The position numbers and the translations under genes are program-made. The notes beneath the pieces were generated by a model. The model had not been told where the DNA came from. It saw only the letters and a program-made list of their open reading frames with translations, and did no database searches. Below are positions 1 to 8,849 of a stretch of DNA of 64,000 nucleotides, piece after piece (the first letter of the stretch is position 1; the number at the start of each line of letters is the position of its first letter). The DNA lies in the NCBI GenBank assembly GCA_012514145.1, contig JAAZAV010000026.1, positions 1-64,000 of the forward strand, in the 5' to 3' direction. The stretch is from Clostridiales bacterium (GTDB taxonomy: Bacteria > Bacillota > Clostridia > Oscillospirales > CAG-272).

Positions 1-14
1 GTCTTGAACGCGCC

Positions 15-65
15 GACTTTGCAGCCTGCATTCGGGGCTTCGCCCCTCATTCCGGCTGCAAAGTC
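15..65. repeat. Nested palindrome at left edge
   Basis: A perfect 12-bp inverted repeat (GACTTTGCAGCC at 15-26, its complement at 54-65) encloses a second hairpin, GGGGC-TTC-GCCCC (34-46). Seen directly. It could be the terminator of a gene lying left of the window, although the following T-rich stretch is not immediate, or a REP-like dispersed element. No second copy was noticed in this window. Confidence 0.6.
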
Positions 66-154
66 CTTAACACACTCCATCCATTTTTCTTGCCTTTTTA
101 GTCTCACATCATTGACAAAACTACATAAATACACAAAATATTTCCCGAAACACC

Positions 155-183
155 TTGAATGTTGCGTCAAAATGTGGTAGGAT
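155..183 (+). promoter_or_regulatory. Weak candidate promoter for the SGNH lipoprotein gene
   Basis: TTGAAT, 17 bp, TAGGAT, about 27 bp before the ATG at 211. A TTGACA also lies at 112-117 but has no good -10 partner. The gene has a clear GGGGGA ribosome binding site. Confidence 0.35.
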
Positions 184-210
184 AAATGGACTTTACTATA
201 GGGGGATATT

Positions 211-2103
211 ATGTCCAGTATCAGAAAATACACAACCCGGCTGATTGCCGCGGTCTTGCTCATCTCGGTTGCCGCGGCGACTCTTATTACCACATCCTGC
301 GGTGACACGGGAATTTCCGACGAAGTGATTCCGGCAAGAGAGATAGTCGAAGCCGCCGTCGCGGCTTACAAACAGGAAGATATTCCGGCATCTCTTCTCT
401 ACTGGAAGGATGCCGAAACCGAAGAGAATATACTCGACATGGATATGGCAGGGCTCTATTTCTACGATGAGTTTGCTGCTGATATGTCCGCATTAACCGC
501 GCTTGCGGACTGGGCACTTTATATTCCTGCCACAACACATGTATTCGAGATCGATGTGCTTCGCGCTGAAACCAAAGCCGGTTTGGAATCTGCCTCCGAA
601 CTTCTTGCCATGCGTCTCGAGTCTAAGACCGGCAGTGAGGTTCTCGGTTACCATCCCGAGGAGGCTCCGCTGATTGCGGGAGCAGAGATATTTACGCTCG
701 GCGATTACGCGGTGCTTCTGGCGACCCATGACAACAAGCTTGCCAAGGGTGCCATAGTCAATCTGCTTAACTCCTCCGCTGATGCGGAAGATACAGAAGC
801 TGAAACCACTTCCGCCGGTCCGGCTGTCGGCGGCAATGTCGCCGTTCCTCCGAATGCGGCACAGGGTGAAGCCGCCGCCTCTGAGATATATGATGCCAAA
901 TCCATCGTTATGACTGCCGCCCCGGTCGAGGCTCCCAAGATTTCCGACGCGGCAAAATCCACCGAAAAGCCGCTTATAACCGTAACCTCCCATGTTGAGA
1001 ATAACATGGTGATTTTTGCAGGCACATGTGAGAGAGATGCCAGCGTTATCATGCGCTGCGGAGATAAAGAATATGTCTATAAGGCGGACGGCATAGATTT
1101 CCGGGGTACCGTGGAATGGAGCGCCGCAGAGAGTGCCGTTGAGGTAATAGTCACCGCCAAAGCCGAGGGCAAGGAAGAGAGTGCCGCTCAATCCTTTACA
1201 ATTCGTACACGCGATGATGTAAACTTCGCCAAGAGCCTGGGCACCTACTACTATATCGCCGGAGATGGCGGCCGCTGTTTCATATATGGTGAGATTGCCG
1301 ACTATGAAGGCACAAATAAGTTCAACGACAGACAAATGGAGTCTATAAAGAACCGTCTGAAGCAGAAGGTCGACTTCTGTAATTCCATAGGTGCCGAACT
1401 CATCTACCTTGTGATCCCGGTTCCCATGAATGTCTATACCGAGTTGGTGCTCGATAAATACACAAAGAATACATCCGGTGTGTCCCGTACCTCACAGTTT
1501 GAGGACGCGGCGATCGAGGCGGGCGCCACGGTTATCGACCTGCTGGAGCTCTTTACAGAACATAAGAACGATGAGTTTCGTCTCTACCACAACACAGATA
1601 CCCACTGGACTCACTACGGCGCTTACCTTGGTTATGCCGAACTGATGAACTATATCAATAAAAGCTGGCCGGACGCCAAACCCATTGAGGTCGGCAAGGA
1701 TATCGAGTTCTACAAGGAACGCCGCATGTCGGGGGACATGCCTATCCACATGGGCATCGACAAGTCGCTGATGCTCGAGGATGCCACCTTCGCACGCTAT
1801 CCCGGAGGACTCAGCGATGTTTCGGGTATGTTCTATGAAGGCACTACCAGGCTCAATCACGACAAACTGCAGAGGGCTGGTACCATCCGCAACAGCAATG
1901 CCTCAGTTAATCTGCCGAGTATCTACGTATTCCGTGACTCCTTCGGCTCCAATACCTATACCTATATGAACGCCTCCTTCTCGACGGTCACCTGGAAGGC
2001 AATGTGGGATTACAAGTTCAACGAGAACGAGATCAGGAATGTCAACCCCGACTACGTATTATATCTTGTAACCGAGAGAAACATCGATGCCATTATCGGC
2101 TAA
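211..2103 (+). CDS. Lipoprotein with DUF4358-like region and AlgX/DHHW-type SGNH domain
   Basis: The N-terminus is a lipoprotein signal: a charged start, a hydrophobic stretch and a lipobox ending TTSC near residue 30. Residues about 40-190 read like a DUF4358 domain. A low-complexity Ala/Thr linker and a short Ig-like stretch (about 240-330) follow. Residues about 335-630 look like an AlgX/AlgJ-type SGNH hydrolase domain, with the family's NTDTHWT motif and a later RDSFGSN block resembling the serine motif. Known relatives (DHHW family) work with MBOAT membrane acyltransferases to O-acetylate surface polysaccharide. In clostridia I recall DUF4358 and DHHW proteins as separate neighbouring genes, so this looks like a fusion; an MBOAT partner may lie left of the window. 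Acetylation is inferred. Confidence 0.75.
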   Translation: MSSIRKYTTRLIAAVLLISVAAATLITTSCGDTGISDEVIPAREIVEAAVAAYKQEDIPASLLYWKDAETEENILDMDMAGLYFYDEFAADMSALTALADWALYIPATTHVFEIDVLRAETKAGLESASELLAMRLESKTGSEVLGYHPEEAPLIAGAEIFTLGDYAVLLATHDNKLAKGAIVNLLNSSADAEDTEAETTSAGPAVGGNVAVPPNAAQGEAAASEIYDAKSIVMTAAPVEAPKISDAAKSTEKPLITVTSHVENNMVIFAGTCERDASVIMRCGDKEYVYKADGIDFRGTVEWSAAESAVEVIVTAKAEGKEESAAQSFTIRTRDDVNFAKSLGTYYYIAGDGGRCFIYGEIADYEGTNKFNDRQMESIKNRLKQKVDFCNSIGAELIYLVIPVPMNVYTELVLDKYTKNTSGVSRTSQFEDAAIEAGATVIDLLELFTEHKNDEFRLYHNTDTHWTHYGAYLGYAELMNYINKSWPDAKPIEVGKDIEFYKERRMSGDMPIHMGIDKSLMLEDATFARYPGGLSDVSGMFYEGTTRLNHDKLQRAGTIRNSNASVNLPSIYVFRDSFGSNTYTYMNASFSTVTWKAMWDYKFNENEIRNVNPDYVLYLVTERNIDAIIG

Positions 2104-2212
2104 ACGGTTTGGCGTGTAGAGATACATAGGACTGCGTATCCTGCCCCGTCTACCAACGCAAAGCTGGCGGATTTGTATGAGAATTTCGGAAATTGAGAAA
2201 GGAGATATCATT

Positions 2213-2935
2213 ATGTCAAAGGTTAAGGAAGTAATTGTAATCACCGGCGGCTCTGCCGGCTACGGCAAGGCAACCGCGGAAATCTTCGTAAAAAACGGTT
2301 ATAATGTCATTATAACCGGACGAAACGAGGAGCGGCTGAACGCAGCCGCAAAGGAAGTGGGTGCAGAAGCCTTCCGCGCCGACGCCACCTCACCGAAGGA
2401 CTGGGATGCCCTGTGCGAGCATGTAATGAAGAAATACGGCCGCATAGATCTGCTGCTCAACAACGCAGGCGGAGGAGTCGCAATAAAGGAAACCCCCGAC
2501 CTTACGGTTGACGAAATCGACCGTACCATTAAGCTCAACCTCAACAGCTGCATATACGGCTGTCGTGTATTCGCTCCCGTGTTCAAGGAACAGGGCTTTG
2601 GCACCATCATCAATGTCTCATCCATCTGCGCAAAGGAAGCATGGCCGGCATGGACGGTATACGCTTCGGCAAAGTGGGGAGTTCTGGGCTTCACCAAGGG
2701 GCTGACCACCGAACTGCAGCCCTACGGCATACGGGTTACCTGTCTGCTGCCCGGCGCCGGAGATACCGACTTCGACCGGGCTGCTAACTTTACCGGACGA
2801 GGCAGCATCCCCGGGCTCAAGGCAGACAACATAGCCGAGTCGATTTACGCGGTATACACCCTGCCCAAGAACACCTGGGTGGAGGAAATCACCGTCTGGG
2901 GCAACGATCAGATCGTCGTGCCGCTGTCAAGATAG
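2213..2935 (+). CDS. Short-chain dehydrogenase/reductase (SDR)
   Basis: A classical SDR of 240 residues that would oxidise or reduce an alcohol/carbonyl group using NAD(P). It has the nucleotide-binding motif TGGSAGYGKA at the N-terminus, the NNAG motif, and a YASAK catalytic motif preceded by a serine-containing strand. The start was moved from 2177 to 2213 because GAAAGGAGAT sits at correct spacing before that ATG and SDRs begin just ahead of the first strand. It is the first gene of a likely operon with the flavoprotein at 2994 (58 bp gap) and the serine hydrolase at 4942. Substrate unknown; a sugar or sugar acid is likely from context. Confidence 0.88.
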   Translation: MSKVKEVIVITGGSAGYGKATAEIFVKNGYNVIITGRNEERLNAAAKEVGAEAFRADATSPKDWDALCEHVMKKYGRIDLLLNNAGGGVAIKETPDLTVDEIDRTIKLNLNSCIYGCRVFAPVFKEQGFGTIINVSSICAKEAWPAWTVYASAKWGVLGFTKGLTTELQPYGIRVTCLLPGAGDTDFDRAANFTGRGSIPGLKADNIAESIYAVYTLPKNTWVEEITVWGNDQIVVPLSR

Positions 2936-2993
2936 TTATTTACGGGGGATCGCCACAGCGGCATCCCCCATAAATCGTTAAACGGAGGATAAA

Positions 2994-4931
2994 ATGAACA
3001 GATATCTGATAGAAGCCGAGAGTTTTAAAAAACGCGGCGGTTGGCTGATTGAGACTCAGTCGGTGTTGACCATGGGTTCTGCTTATCTAATGGCGCACGG
3101 CATGGGCATACCGGTTGAGGATGCGGTTACATCTGTCGATATTGCCGCTGACGGACGATACAGTCTATGGGTACGCACCCGAGACTGGACAAAGCGTTGG
3201 GGACGGGGCAGACCCGCGGGACGTTTTCAGCTCTGTGTCAACGGTCAGGCGCTGCCCGTGATTCTCGGTACAAACGCGGACGAATGGAGCTGGCAGAAAG
3301 CCGGAGATATCTCGCTGAAAGCAGGGAAGAACAGTTTGGCGCTGCACGATCTCACAGGATTTAACGGTCGCTGTGACTGTATCTACATCACCGACGGCGA
3401 TGAAGTGCCGACAAACGATCCTTCCGAGCTTGACGCCCTGAGACGTGAGTTAAACGACATCGGACCTGTCGATTACCCCGAGGAGTTCGGACTTATAGTC
3501 GCCGGCGGCGGCATGTCAGGCGTATGCTGTGCGCTGACCGCCATTCGTTCGGGTGTCAAAACGCTGCTGGTTCAGGACAGAAGTGTGCTTGGCGGCTGCA
3601 ACAGCTCCGAGATACGCGTTTCTCTTGGCGGTGTACCCCACGCCGACCCCTATCCGGCGCTGGGCAACACCGTTGTCGAAATCGGTCCCATAATGGGTTC
3701 GGGCGGTACATATCCCGCATCCTATTACGAAGACGAGCGCAAGCGTCAGGTTTTCGAGCTGCAGGATCGCAATCTGTGGAAGTTGGAACTGAACACTTCG
3801 GTGGTGCGCCTGGAGCGCGAGGGTTCGAGGATAACCGCGGTCATCTGCCGCAGCAATATAACCAGCAAGGAAACCAGATACCGGGCTCCCCTCTTCGCAG
3901 ACTGTACCGGCGACGGCATACTCGCCCGAATGATGGACTGCGAGACCATGTACGGTACCGAAGCGCGCAGTCAATACGGCGAAGAACTTGCCCCCGAGGT
4001 GGCTTCACGTCAGGTTATGGGTCAGTCGGTGCTCTGGCTGTCGGAGGACACAGGCGAATATTCCGAGTTCCCGGAGGTTGACTGGGGACTGGAATTCAAC
4101 GATGACACGGTACTCTATGTCAAGGGCGGCGACTGGGAATGGGAAAGCGGCCAGTACCGCGATCAATCTACAGAAGCGGAGGAAATCCGCGATTACGCCA
4201 TGATGGCGATCTACGCCAACTGGTCATATCTCAAGCATCACTCACCGAAGAAAGCCGAGTATGAGAACCGTAGGCTCACCTGGGTATCTCCCATCGGCGG
4301 CAAGCGTGAGAGCTACCGCGTTGTCGGTGACCATGTGCTCACACAGAACGACATTGAGAACCATGTGGAATATCCGGATATGACAGCGTCAATCACCTGG
4401 GATATCGACATTCACTATCCCGACCCCAACTATATAAACCAGTATCCCGAGCCCTTCCGCTCCTGCGCATATCATCGCGGGATAGGCTCGCCATACGCCA
4501 TACCCTACCGTTGCCTCTATGCCCGGGACTGCGACAATCTGTTCCTCGGCGGCCGCATTATCAGCACGACACATGTCGCATTCGCAGCCGTTCGTGTCAT
4601 GCGTACACTGGGACAGTTAGGCGAAGTTATAGGCATGGCAGCCGCGATATGCACAAAGCACGGCTCTGACCCACGTTCGGTTTACACAGACTATCTTGAG
4701 GAGCTCAAGGAGCGCATGACCCGGGGTGTACATGTGCCATGGTATCACGGCTGGCTGCCGACGAGCCGTCACCAGACCTACCATTTCAAGGAACTGGGGC
4801 ATATTCGAATCCCTGCCGATTATCCGCGCATCCTTGCCGATGAGAATCTTAAAAAGCGTATTGAAGCGCTGGATGTAATCCATGTGGACGGCATGAAGAT
4901 GAAGGACGTAAAGCTCGACTCCGAAGCCTGA
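2994..4931 (+). CDS. FAD-dependent oxidoreductase with N-terminal carbohydrate-binding-like domain
   Basis: Residues about 1-140 resemble a CBM6/35-type beta-sandwich (the opening IEAESF...GGW pattern is typical). Residues about 160-645 are an FAD_oxidored-family flavoprotein: the dinucleotide-binding motif AGGGMSGVCCA, a VLGGCNSSE segment, the DCTGDG motif, and a C-terminal block NLFLGGR that completes FAD binding. No signal peptide is visible, so it acts in the cytoplasm. Relatives are often annotated 'xanthan lyase', which is not informative. The neighbours are an SDR upstream and a serine hydrolase 10 bp downstream, so a role in oxidising a glycan or glycoside is inferred. Start chosen from GGAGGATAAA before the ATG. 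Confidence 0.8.
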   Translation: MNRYLIEAESFKKRGGWLIETQSVLTMGSAYLMAHGMGIPVEDAVTSVDIAADGRYSLWVRTRDWTKRWGRGRPAGRFQLCVNGQALPVILGTNADEWSWQKAGDISLKAGKNSLALHDLTGFNGRCDCIYITDGDEVPTNDPSELDALRRELNDIGPVDYPEEFGLIVAGGGMSGVCCALTAIRSGVKTLLVQDRSVLGGCNSSEIRVSLGGVPHADPYPALGNTVVEIGPIMGSGGTYPASYYEDERKRQVFELQDRNLWKLELNTSVVRLEREGSRITAVICRSNITSKETRYRAPLFADCTGDGILARMMDCETMYGTEARSQYGEELAPEVASRQVMGQSVLWLSEDTGEYSEFPEVDWGLEFNDDTVLYVKGGDWEWESGQYRDQSTEAEEIRDYAMMAIYANWSYLKHHSPKKAEYENRRLTWVSPIGGKRESYRVVGDHVLTQNDIENHVEYPDMTASITWDIDIHYPDPNYINQYPEPFRSCAYHRGIGSPYAIPYRCLYARDCDNLFLGGRIISTTHVAFAAVRVMRTLGQLGEVIGMAAAICTKHGSDPRSVYTDYLEELKERMTRGVHVPWYHGWLPTSRHQTYHFKELGHIRIPADYPRILADENLKKRIEALDVIHVDGMKMKDVKLDSEA

Positions 4932-4941
4932 GGATACTACA

Positions 4942-6078
4942 ATGAGCAGTTTTAAGGATATCGGCAAATACATGGAGGAGATTGTATGCGGTGAGCACGG
5001 TGTTCCAGGCTGCGATATACTCGTAAAACGCAGTCATGAGACCCTTTACCGCTACACCTGCGGCTACTCCGACCGTGAGAATAAAATACCCCTGTCGCCG
5101 GAACAGCTCTACTTCATATATTCCAACACGAAGCCGGTTACCGCCACCGCCGGTATGCGCCTTGTAGAGGAGGGAATACTCAAACTCGACGACCCGCTGA
5201 TGAAATACATGCCCGAATTCGCCGACGCATACATAATGAAGGACGGCGAACGGACAAAGATTTCGCGGCCGATACTGATAAAACACCTCTTTACAATGAC
5301 AGCCGGCTATGATTACGGTCTGCGTTCACCTGTAATAAACGAACTTCTGAAAAACAGCGGAGGAAACGCCGGCACTGTTGAGATCAACGCCGCTCACGCC
5401 TCACGTCCAATGGCAGCCGAACCGGGAGAACGCTTTATATACAGTGTCTGCCATGACATTCTGGCAGCGGTGATCGAGATTGCAGCCGGTATGCGTTTCT
5501 CGGAGTATCTTAAGAAGATAATGTTTGAGCCGCTGGGTATGGAAAACAGCACTTTTTCCGGTACTCCCGATGTGCTTGCCCGTGTATCAGAACAATACGC
5601 ATCGGACAAGGACGGCAATATCACTCGGGTCGAAAAGGTCATAAGTCATGTGCTCACTCCAAATTACGAGAGCGGTGGCGCGGGACTTATCAGCTCTGTG
5701 GAGGATTATTCGAAGTTTGCCGACACCATGTCTTGCGGCGGCAGATCAGCCGAAGGCTACCGGCTGCTGAAGCCCGAGACGATAAAACTCATGACTGCCG
5801 AGCAGCTGTCAAAGGTTGCAAATGATACCGGCTTCAGCTGTGCGGCAGGTCCGGGTTACGGCTACGGACTCGGCGTGCGCACCCGCGTTACCCACGAAGG
5901 CGGACGCTCTCCCCTGGGTGAATTCGGCTGGGATGGCGCAGCGGGCGCATATGTCATGATGGAGACCACAAACGCGATTTCCATAACCTTCGGCATGCAT
6001 GTACTGAACTGGCCGAGCTGCATCGGCAGTGACCACAGGGTTATGCGTGACATTGTTTACGATACTCTGGGTCTGTAA
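4942..6078 (+). CDS. Serine hydrolase, beta-lactamase/EstB-like
   Basis: A 378-residue member of the class C beta-lactamase/penicillin-binding-protein-like serine hydrolases. The SxxK nucleophile motif is SNTK (within YSNTKPVTA, about residue 57), and the second motif begins with the tyrosine of FIYSVCHD, as in EstB-type esterases. No signal peptide is visible, so a cytoplasmic esterase rather than a cell-wall enzyme is likely. It starts 10 bp after the flavoprotein stop codon, so it is translated from the same message. It could remove acyl groups from the sugar handled by the two redox enzymes upstream; that is inference. Confidence 0.82.
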   Translation: MSSFKDIGKYMEEIVCGEHGVPGCDILVKRSHETLYRYTCGYSDRENKIPLSPEQLYFIYSNTKPVTATAGMRLVEEGILKLDDPLMKYMPEFADAYIMKDGERTKISRPILIKHLFTMTAGYDYGLRSPVINELLKNSGGNAGTVEINAAHASRPMAAEPGERFIYSVCHDILAAVIEIAAGMRFSEYLKKIMFEPLGMENSTFSGTPDVLARVSEQYASDKDGNITRVEKVISHVLTPNYESGGAGLISSVEDYSKFADTMSCGGRSAEGYRLLKPETIKLMTAEQLSKVANDTGFSCAAGPGYGYGLGVRTRVTHEGGRSPLGEFGWDGAAGAYVMMETTNAISITFGMHVLNWPSCIGSDHRVMRDIVYDTLGL

Positions 6079-6124
6079 GCTGCGGCGCTGCCAAAACCGA
6101 AAAGTTATCAGCATAATAATCAGT

Positions 6125-6154
6125 AATGCGCCCCATAGAGCCGGGGCGCATTTT
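6125..6154 (+). terminator. Rho-independent terminator after the SDR-flavoprotein-esterase operon
   Basis: The perfect stem AATGCGCCCC / GGGGCGCATT with an 8-base loop is followed by TTTTC. It lies 46 bp after the stop codon of the serine hydrolase. Confidence 0.85.
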
Positions 6155-6173
6155 CATATTGAATAATACCGGC

Positions 6174-6202
6174 TTGCATAATCCGGCGGCACGATGTATA
6201 AT
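6174..6202 (+). promoter_or_regulatory. Promoter of the URO-D-like gene
   Basis: TTGCAT, 17 bp, TATAAT, ending 53 bp before the ATG at 6256. It follows the terminator at 6125, so this gene is its own transcription unit. Confidence 0.75.
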
Positions 6203-6255
6203 ATCTTACGAGAATCACGAGAAAAACGCAAACATGCTGTCATAAGGGAGAATAT

Positions 6256-7296
6256 ATGAAATTTTCTGCATATACAACCGCGCTGCTTGAGGATATTGAA
6301 GCGCGTATCGACCCTTACACCGAGGAGGAACTTGAAGCCCGGTGGAATACCTTTCTTGCCGGAGAATTCGACGGTGATGTTTTCAGCCCGAACAGGAAGA
6401 AACACAGTGTCCCCGGCATTGAGGTAAGGCAGATAAACATCAACGACGCAATAGAAGATTACGAAATGATGGTGAATATGCAGTTCGCGGCGGTGTCAGC
6501 ATCGCTGGCATCGGGAGGACGGGTTCTGAGCGTCCGCTCAAACTACGGAACCGGAATACTTTCCACCCCGTTTGGCGCGCCGCTGTTCATGATGAGCCGT
6601 GAAGCCAACACGCTGCCGACAACCCGCGTCGTTCCGATAGAACGCCTTGACGAGATGCTTGAAGCAGGATTGCCCGACATAAACGCTGGGCTCTGCGGCA
6701 AGGTTTTCGATATGGCAGAGATATATGCTGAAATCTTCGATATGTATCCGAAGATACGCCGGTATGTTCACGGCTATCACCCCGATACACAGGGACCGGT
6801 GGACATTGCAGAGCTGCTCTTCAGCGACCAGCTTTTCTACGAGATGTACGATAATCCCGAGCGCCTGCATGCCTTCCTGCGGCTCATATGCGATGAATAT
6901 ATACAGGTGATAGAGAAATGGTACTCAATAATACCCGCCCCCGAACCCAATGTCCACTACGGATTTTTCATGAAGGGTGGCATCCTGCTGCGTGACGACA
7001 GCGCCATGAATCTCTCACCCGAGTTGTACCGCGAATTCGGTTACCCATACGATTCAATGCTTCTGACGCGGTTCGGCGACGGAGTCGTTCATTTCTGTGG
7101 CAGAGGCGACCATTACATTGACATCATAACCTCCTGTCCCGCACTCACCGGTATCAATATGTCTCAGCCTCATCTCAACGATATGGAGAAGATCTATTCA
7201 TGTACCGTTGACCGGGGAATACCGCTTTTCGCCTTTCCGAAGGCATACGCGGAAGCGGACATAGGACGCGGATTCAACGGTCTGATGCATGTATGA
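6256..7296 (+). CDS. Uroporphyrinogen decarboxylase-like (URO-D family) protein
   Basis: A 346-residue protein of the URO-D/MtaA superfamily, judged from the overall pattern: a C-terminal half with a GDGVVHFCGRGDHY segment and an INMSQPHLND stretch like the methyltransferase branch. True HemE works in haem synthesis, but no tetrapyrrole gene is nearby, so a corrinoid-linked methyl or methoxy transfer role or an unknown role is more likely. No corrinoid protein or activator gene is adjacent. The start has a good AAGGGAG site. It has its own promoter and no visible terminator before ackA. Confidence 0.7.
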   Translation: MKFSAYTTALLEDIEARIDPYTEEELEARWNTFLAGEFDGDVFSPNRKKHSVPGIEVRQININDAIEDYEMMVNMQFAAVSASLASGGRVLSVRSNYGTGILSTPFGAPLFMMSREANTLPTTRVVPIERLDEMLEAGLPDINAGLCGKVFDMAEIYAEIFDMYPKIRRYVHGYHPDTQGPVDIAELLFSDQLFYEMYDNPERLHAFLRLICDEYIQVIEKWYSIIPAPEPNVHYGFFMKGGILLRDDSAMNLSPELYREFGYPYDSMLLTRFGDGVVHFCGRGDHYIDIITSCPALTGINMSQPHLNDMEKIYSCTVDRGIPLFAFPKAYAEADIGRGFNGLMHV

Positions 7297-7325
7297 TAAG
7301 CCGATGGCGATGGTTAAGCATGACA

Positions 7326-7340
7326 TTGTTAATCATTAAC
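7326..7340. promoter_or_regulatory. Palindrome upstream of ackA, Rex-like
   Basis: GTTAAT-C-ATTAAC is a perfect inverted repeat within TTGTTAATCATTAAC. It resembles the Firmicutes Rex operator (TTGTTAA-4-TTAACAA), but the spacer is 3 and the last two bases differ. It sits about 37 bp upstream of the ackA -10. Confidence 0.4.
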
Positions 7341-7376
7341 GCAAATTTTGTTCATGCAAATTTCATTGCAATAATG

Positions 7377-7382
7377 TATAAT
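7377..7382 (+). promoter_or_regulatory. -10 element of the ackA promoter
   Basis: A perfect TATAAT lies 70 bp before the ackA ATG. The -35 region at 17 bp spacing (ATGCAA) is poor, which suggests that an activator may be needed. Confidence 0.5.
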
Positions 7383-7452
7383 ATTCTCATTGTTTCGCGT
7401 TAATATTAACATGCCGTCCGACAGACGGACAGGCTGACCGGAGGTTAAATTC

Positions 7453-8679
7453 ATGAAAGTATTGGTAGTAAACGCCGGAAGTTCCTCGCTGAAGTATCAG
7501 CTTTTCGACACCGAGACATCTGATATGCTCGCCAAGGGTATCTGCGAGCGTATCGGTCTTGACGGATGCATTGAGCATCGTCTCGGTGAGGACGGCGAGA
7601 AGCACAAGAAAGATATTCCCATGCCCAACCACTCGGTGGCGACCGAGATCGTCGTCAAGTACCTGACCGATCCCGTCCTGGGCTGCATAAAGGATATGAG
7701 TGAGATTGAGGCTGTCGGTCATCGAATAGTTCACGGCGGTCCCTACTTCTTTGAGAGCGCACTTATTACCGATGAAGTTATAGAGAAACTCCGCCTCTGC
7801 GTGGATTTCGCTCCGCTCCACACTCCCGCCCATCTGATGGGTATCGAGGGCTGCATTGCCGTTATGCCGGACACCCCCCAGTGCGTGGTATTCGACACTG
7901 CATTCCATCAGACAATGCCGAATTACGCATACACCTATCCGATTCCCTATGAGATGACCACCGAGGCTCACATCCGCCGCTACGGTGCTCACGGCACTTC
8001 TCACCGTTTTGTATCAGCTGAGATGGCTAAGATTCTCGAGGCTAACCGCGGGATCAAGAAGGAAGACAGCAAGATCATCACCTGCCATATTGGCAACGGC
8101 TCATCAATCACCGCTGTAAAAGGCGGCAAGTGCATTGATACATCCATGGGATTCACTCCCCTTGAAGGCGTTGAGATGGGCACCCGCTGCGGTTCCATCG
8201 ACCCGGCAATTGTCACATATGTTATGAAGAGGGAAGGATTTACTCCCGACGAGATGTCCGAATGGATGAACAAGAAATGCGGCTTCCTCGGCGTATCGGG
8301 CATATCCTCCGACAGCCGCGACATCGAGGCAGCAATCCTTAAAGGTGACAAGCGCGCATGGCTCACTGCTCACATACTCGCTTACCAGGTTAAGAAGTAC
8401 ATCGGTGCCTACACTGCTGCTATGAACGGTCTGGATGCCATAGTATTTACCGCGGGTATGGGCGAGCACAACCCCGAGCTTCGCGAGCGCGCCTGCACAG
8501 GTATGGAATACTTCGGCATTGAGATCGACAAGGCAATAAACGCTAAGACACATCACCAGCCCAACATCGTAAAGCTCTCCACCGATGCCTCCAAAGTTGA
8601 CGTTTATGTGCTTCCCACCAACGAGGAACTTGTAATAGCCAACGACACCGAGGAGATTGTAAATAATCTAAAAAAGTAA
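7453..8679 (+). CDS. ackA: Acetate kinase
   Basis: Catalyses acetyl phosphate + ADP to acetate + ATP, the ATP-yielding last step of acetate fermentation. The 408 residues match the usual length of about 400. The N-terminal signature VLVVNAGSSSLKYQLF, the second signature GHRIVHGG, and the ADTP-like phosphate-binding block VFDTAFHQTMP are all present. Start chosen from GGAGGTTAAATTC before the ATG. The phosphotransacetylase gene pta is not adjacent. It is transcribed alone: a TATAAT element precedes it and a strong terminator follows. The palindrome at 7326-7340 may link its expression to redox state. Confidence 0.97.
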   Translation: MKVLVVNAGSSSLKYQLFDTETSDMLAKGICERIGLDGCIEHRLGEDGEKHKKDIPMPNHSVATEIVVKYLTDPVLGCIKDMSEIEAVGHRIVHGGPYFFESALITDEVIEKLRLCVDFAPLHTPAHLMGIEGCIAVMPDTPQCVVFDTAFHQTMPNYAYTYPIPYEMTTEAHIRRYGAHGTSHRFVSAEMAKILEANRGIKKEDSKIITCHIGNGSSITAVKGGKCIDTSMGFTPLEGVEMGTRCGSIDPAIVTYVMKREGFTPDEMSEWMNKKCGFLGVSGISSDSRDIEAAILKGDKRAWLTAHILAYQVKKYIGAYTAAMNGLDAIVFTAGMGEHNPELRERACTGMEYFGIEIDKAINAKTHHQPNIVKLSTDASKVDVYVLPTNEELVIANDTEEIVNNLKK

Positions 8680-8691
8680 TATTTATACTCG

Positions 8692-8724
8692 CAGCAGCCG
8701 GCGAATTTGTCGGCTGCTGTTTTT
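8692..8724 (+). terminator. Terminator of ackA
   Basis: The perfect 9-bp stem CAGCAGCCG / CGGCTGCTG is followed by TTTTT, starting 13 bp after the ackA stop codon. Confidence 0.92.
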
Positions 8725-8739
8725 ACGTGGGAATAACTG

Positions 8740-8768
8740 TTGAAATCAGGGCAGCGTTGTGATACAAT
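8740..8768 (+). promoter_or_regulatory. Promoter of tmcAL
   Basis: TTGAAA, 17 bp, TACAAT. It leaves a leader of about 125 bases before tmcAL. Confidence 0.7.
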
Positions 8769-8849
8769 ATCATACAAGAACAGAGGTTTATTGAATATAC
8801 GACGCCGGCACCATAACGATATAACAAATATAACTGCGAATTACTTAAC

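Noticed and set aside
493-1335. 280-aa minus-strand ORF opposite the SGNH lipoprotein
   Set aside because: Shadow; the plus frame has the lipobox, ribosome binding site and conserved motifs.
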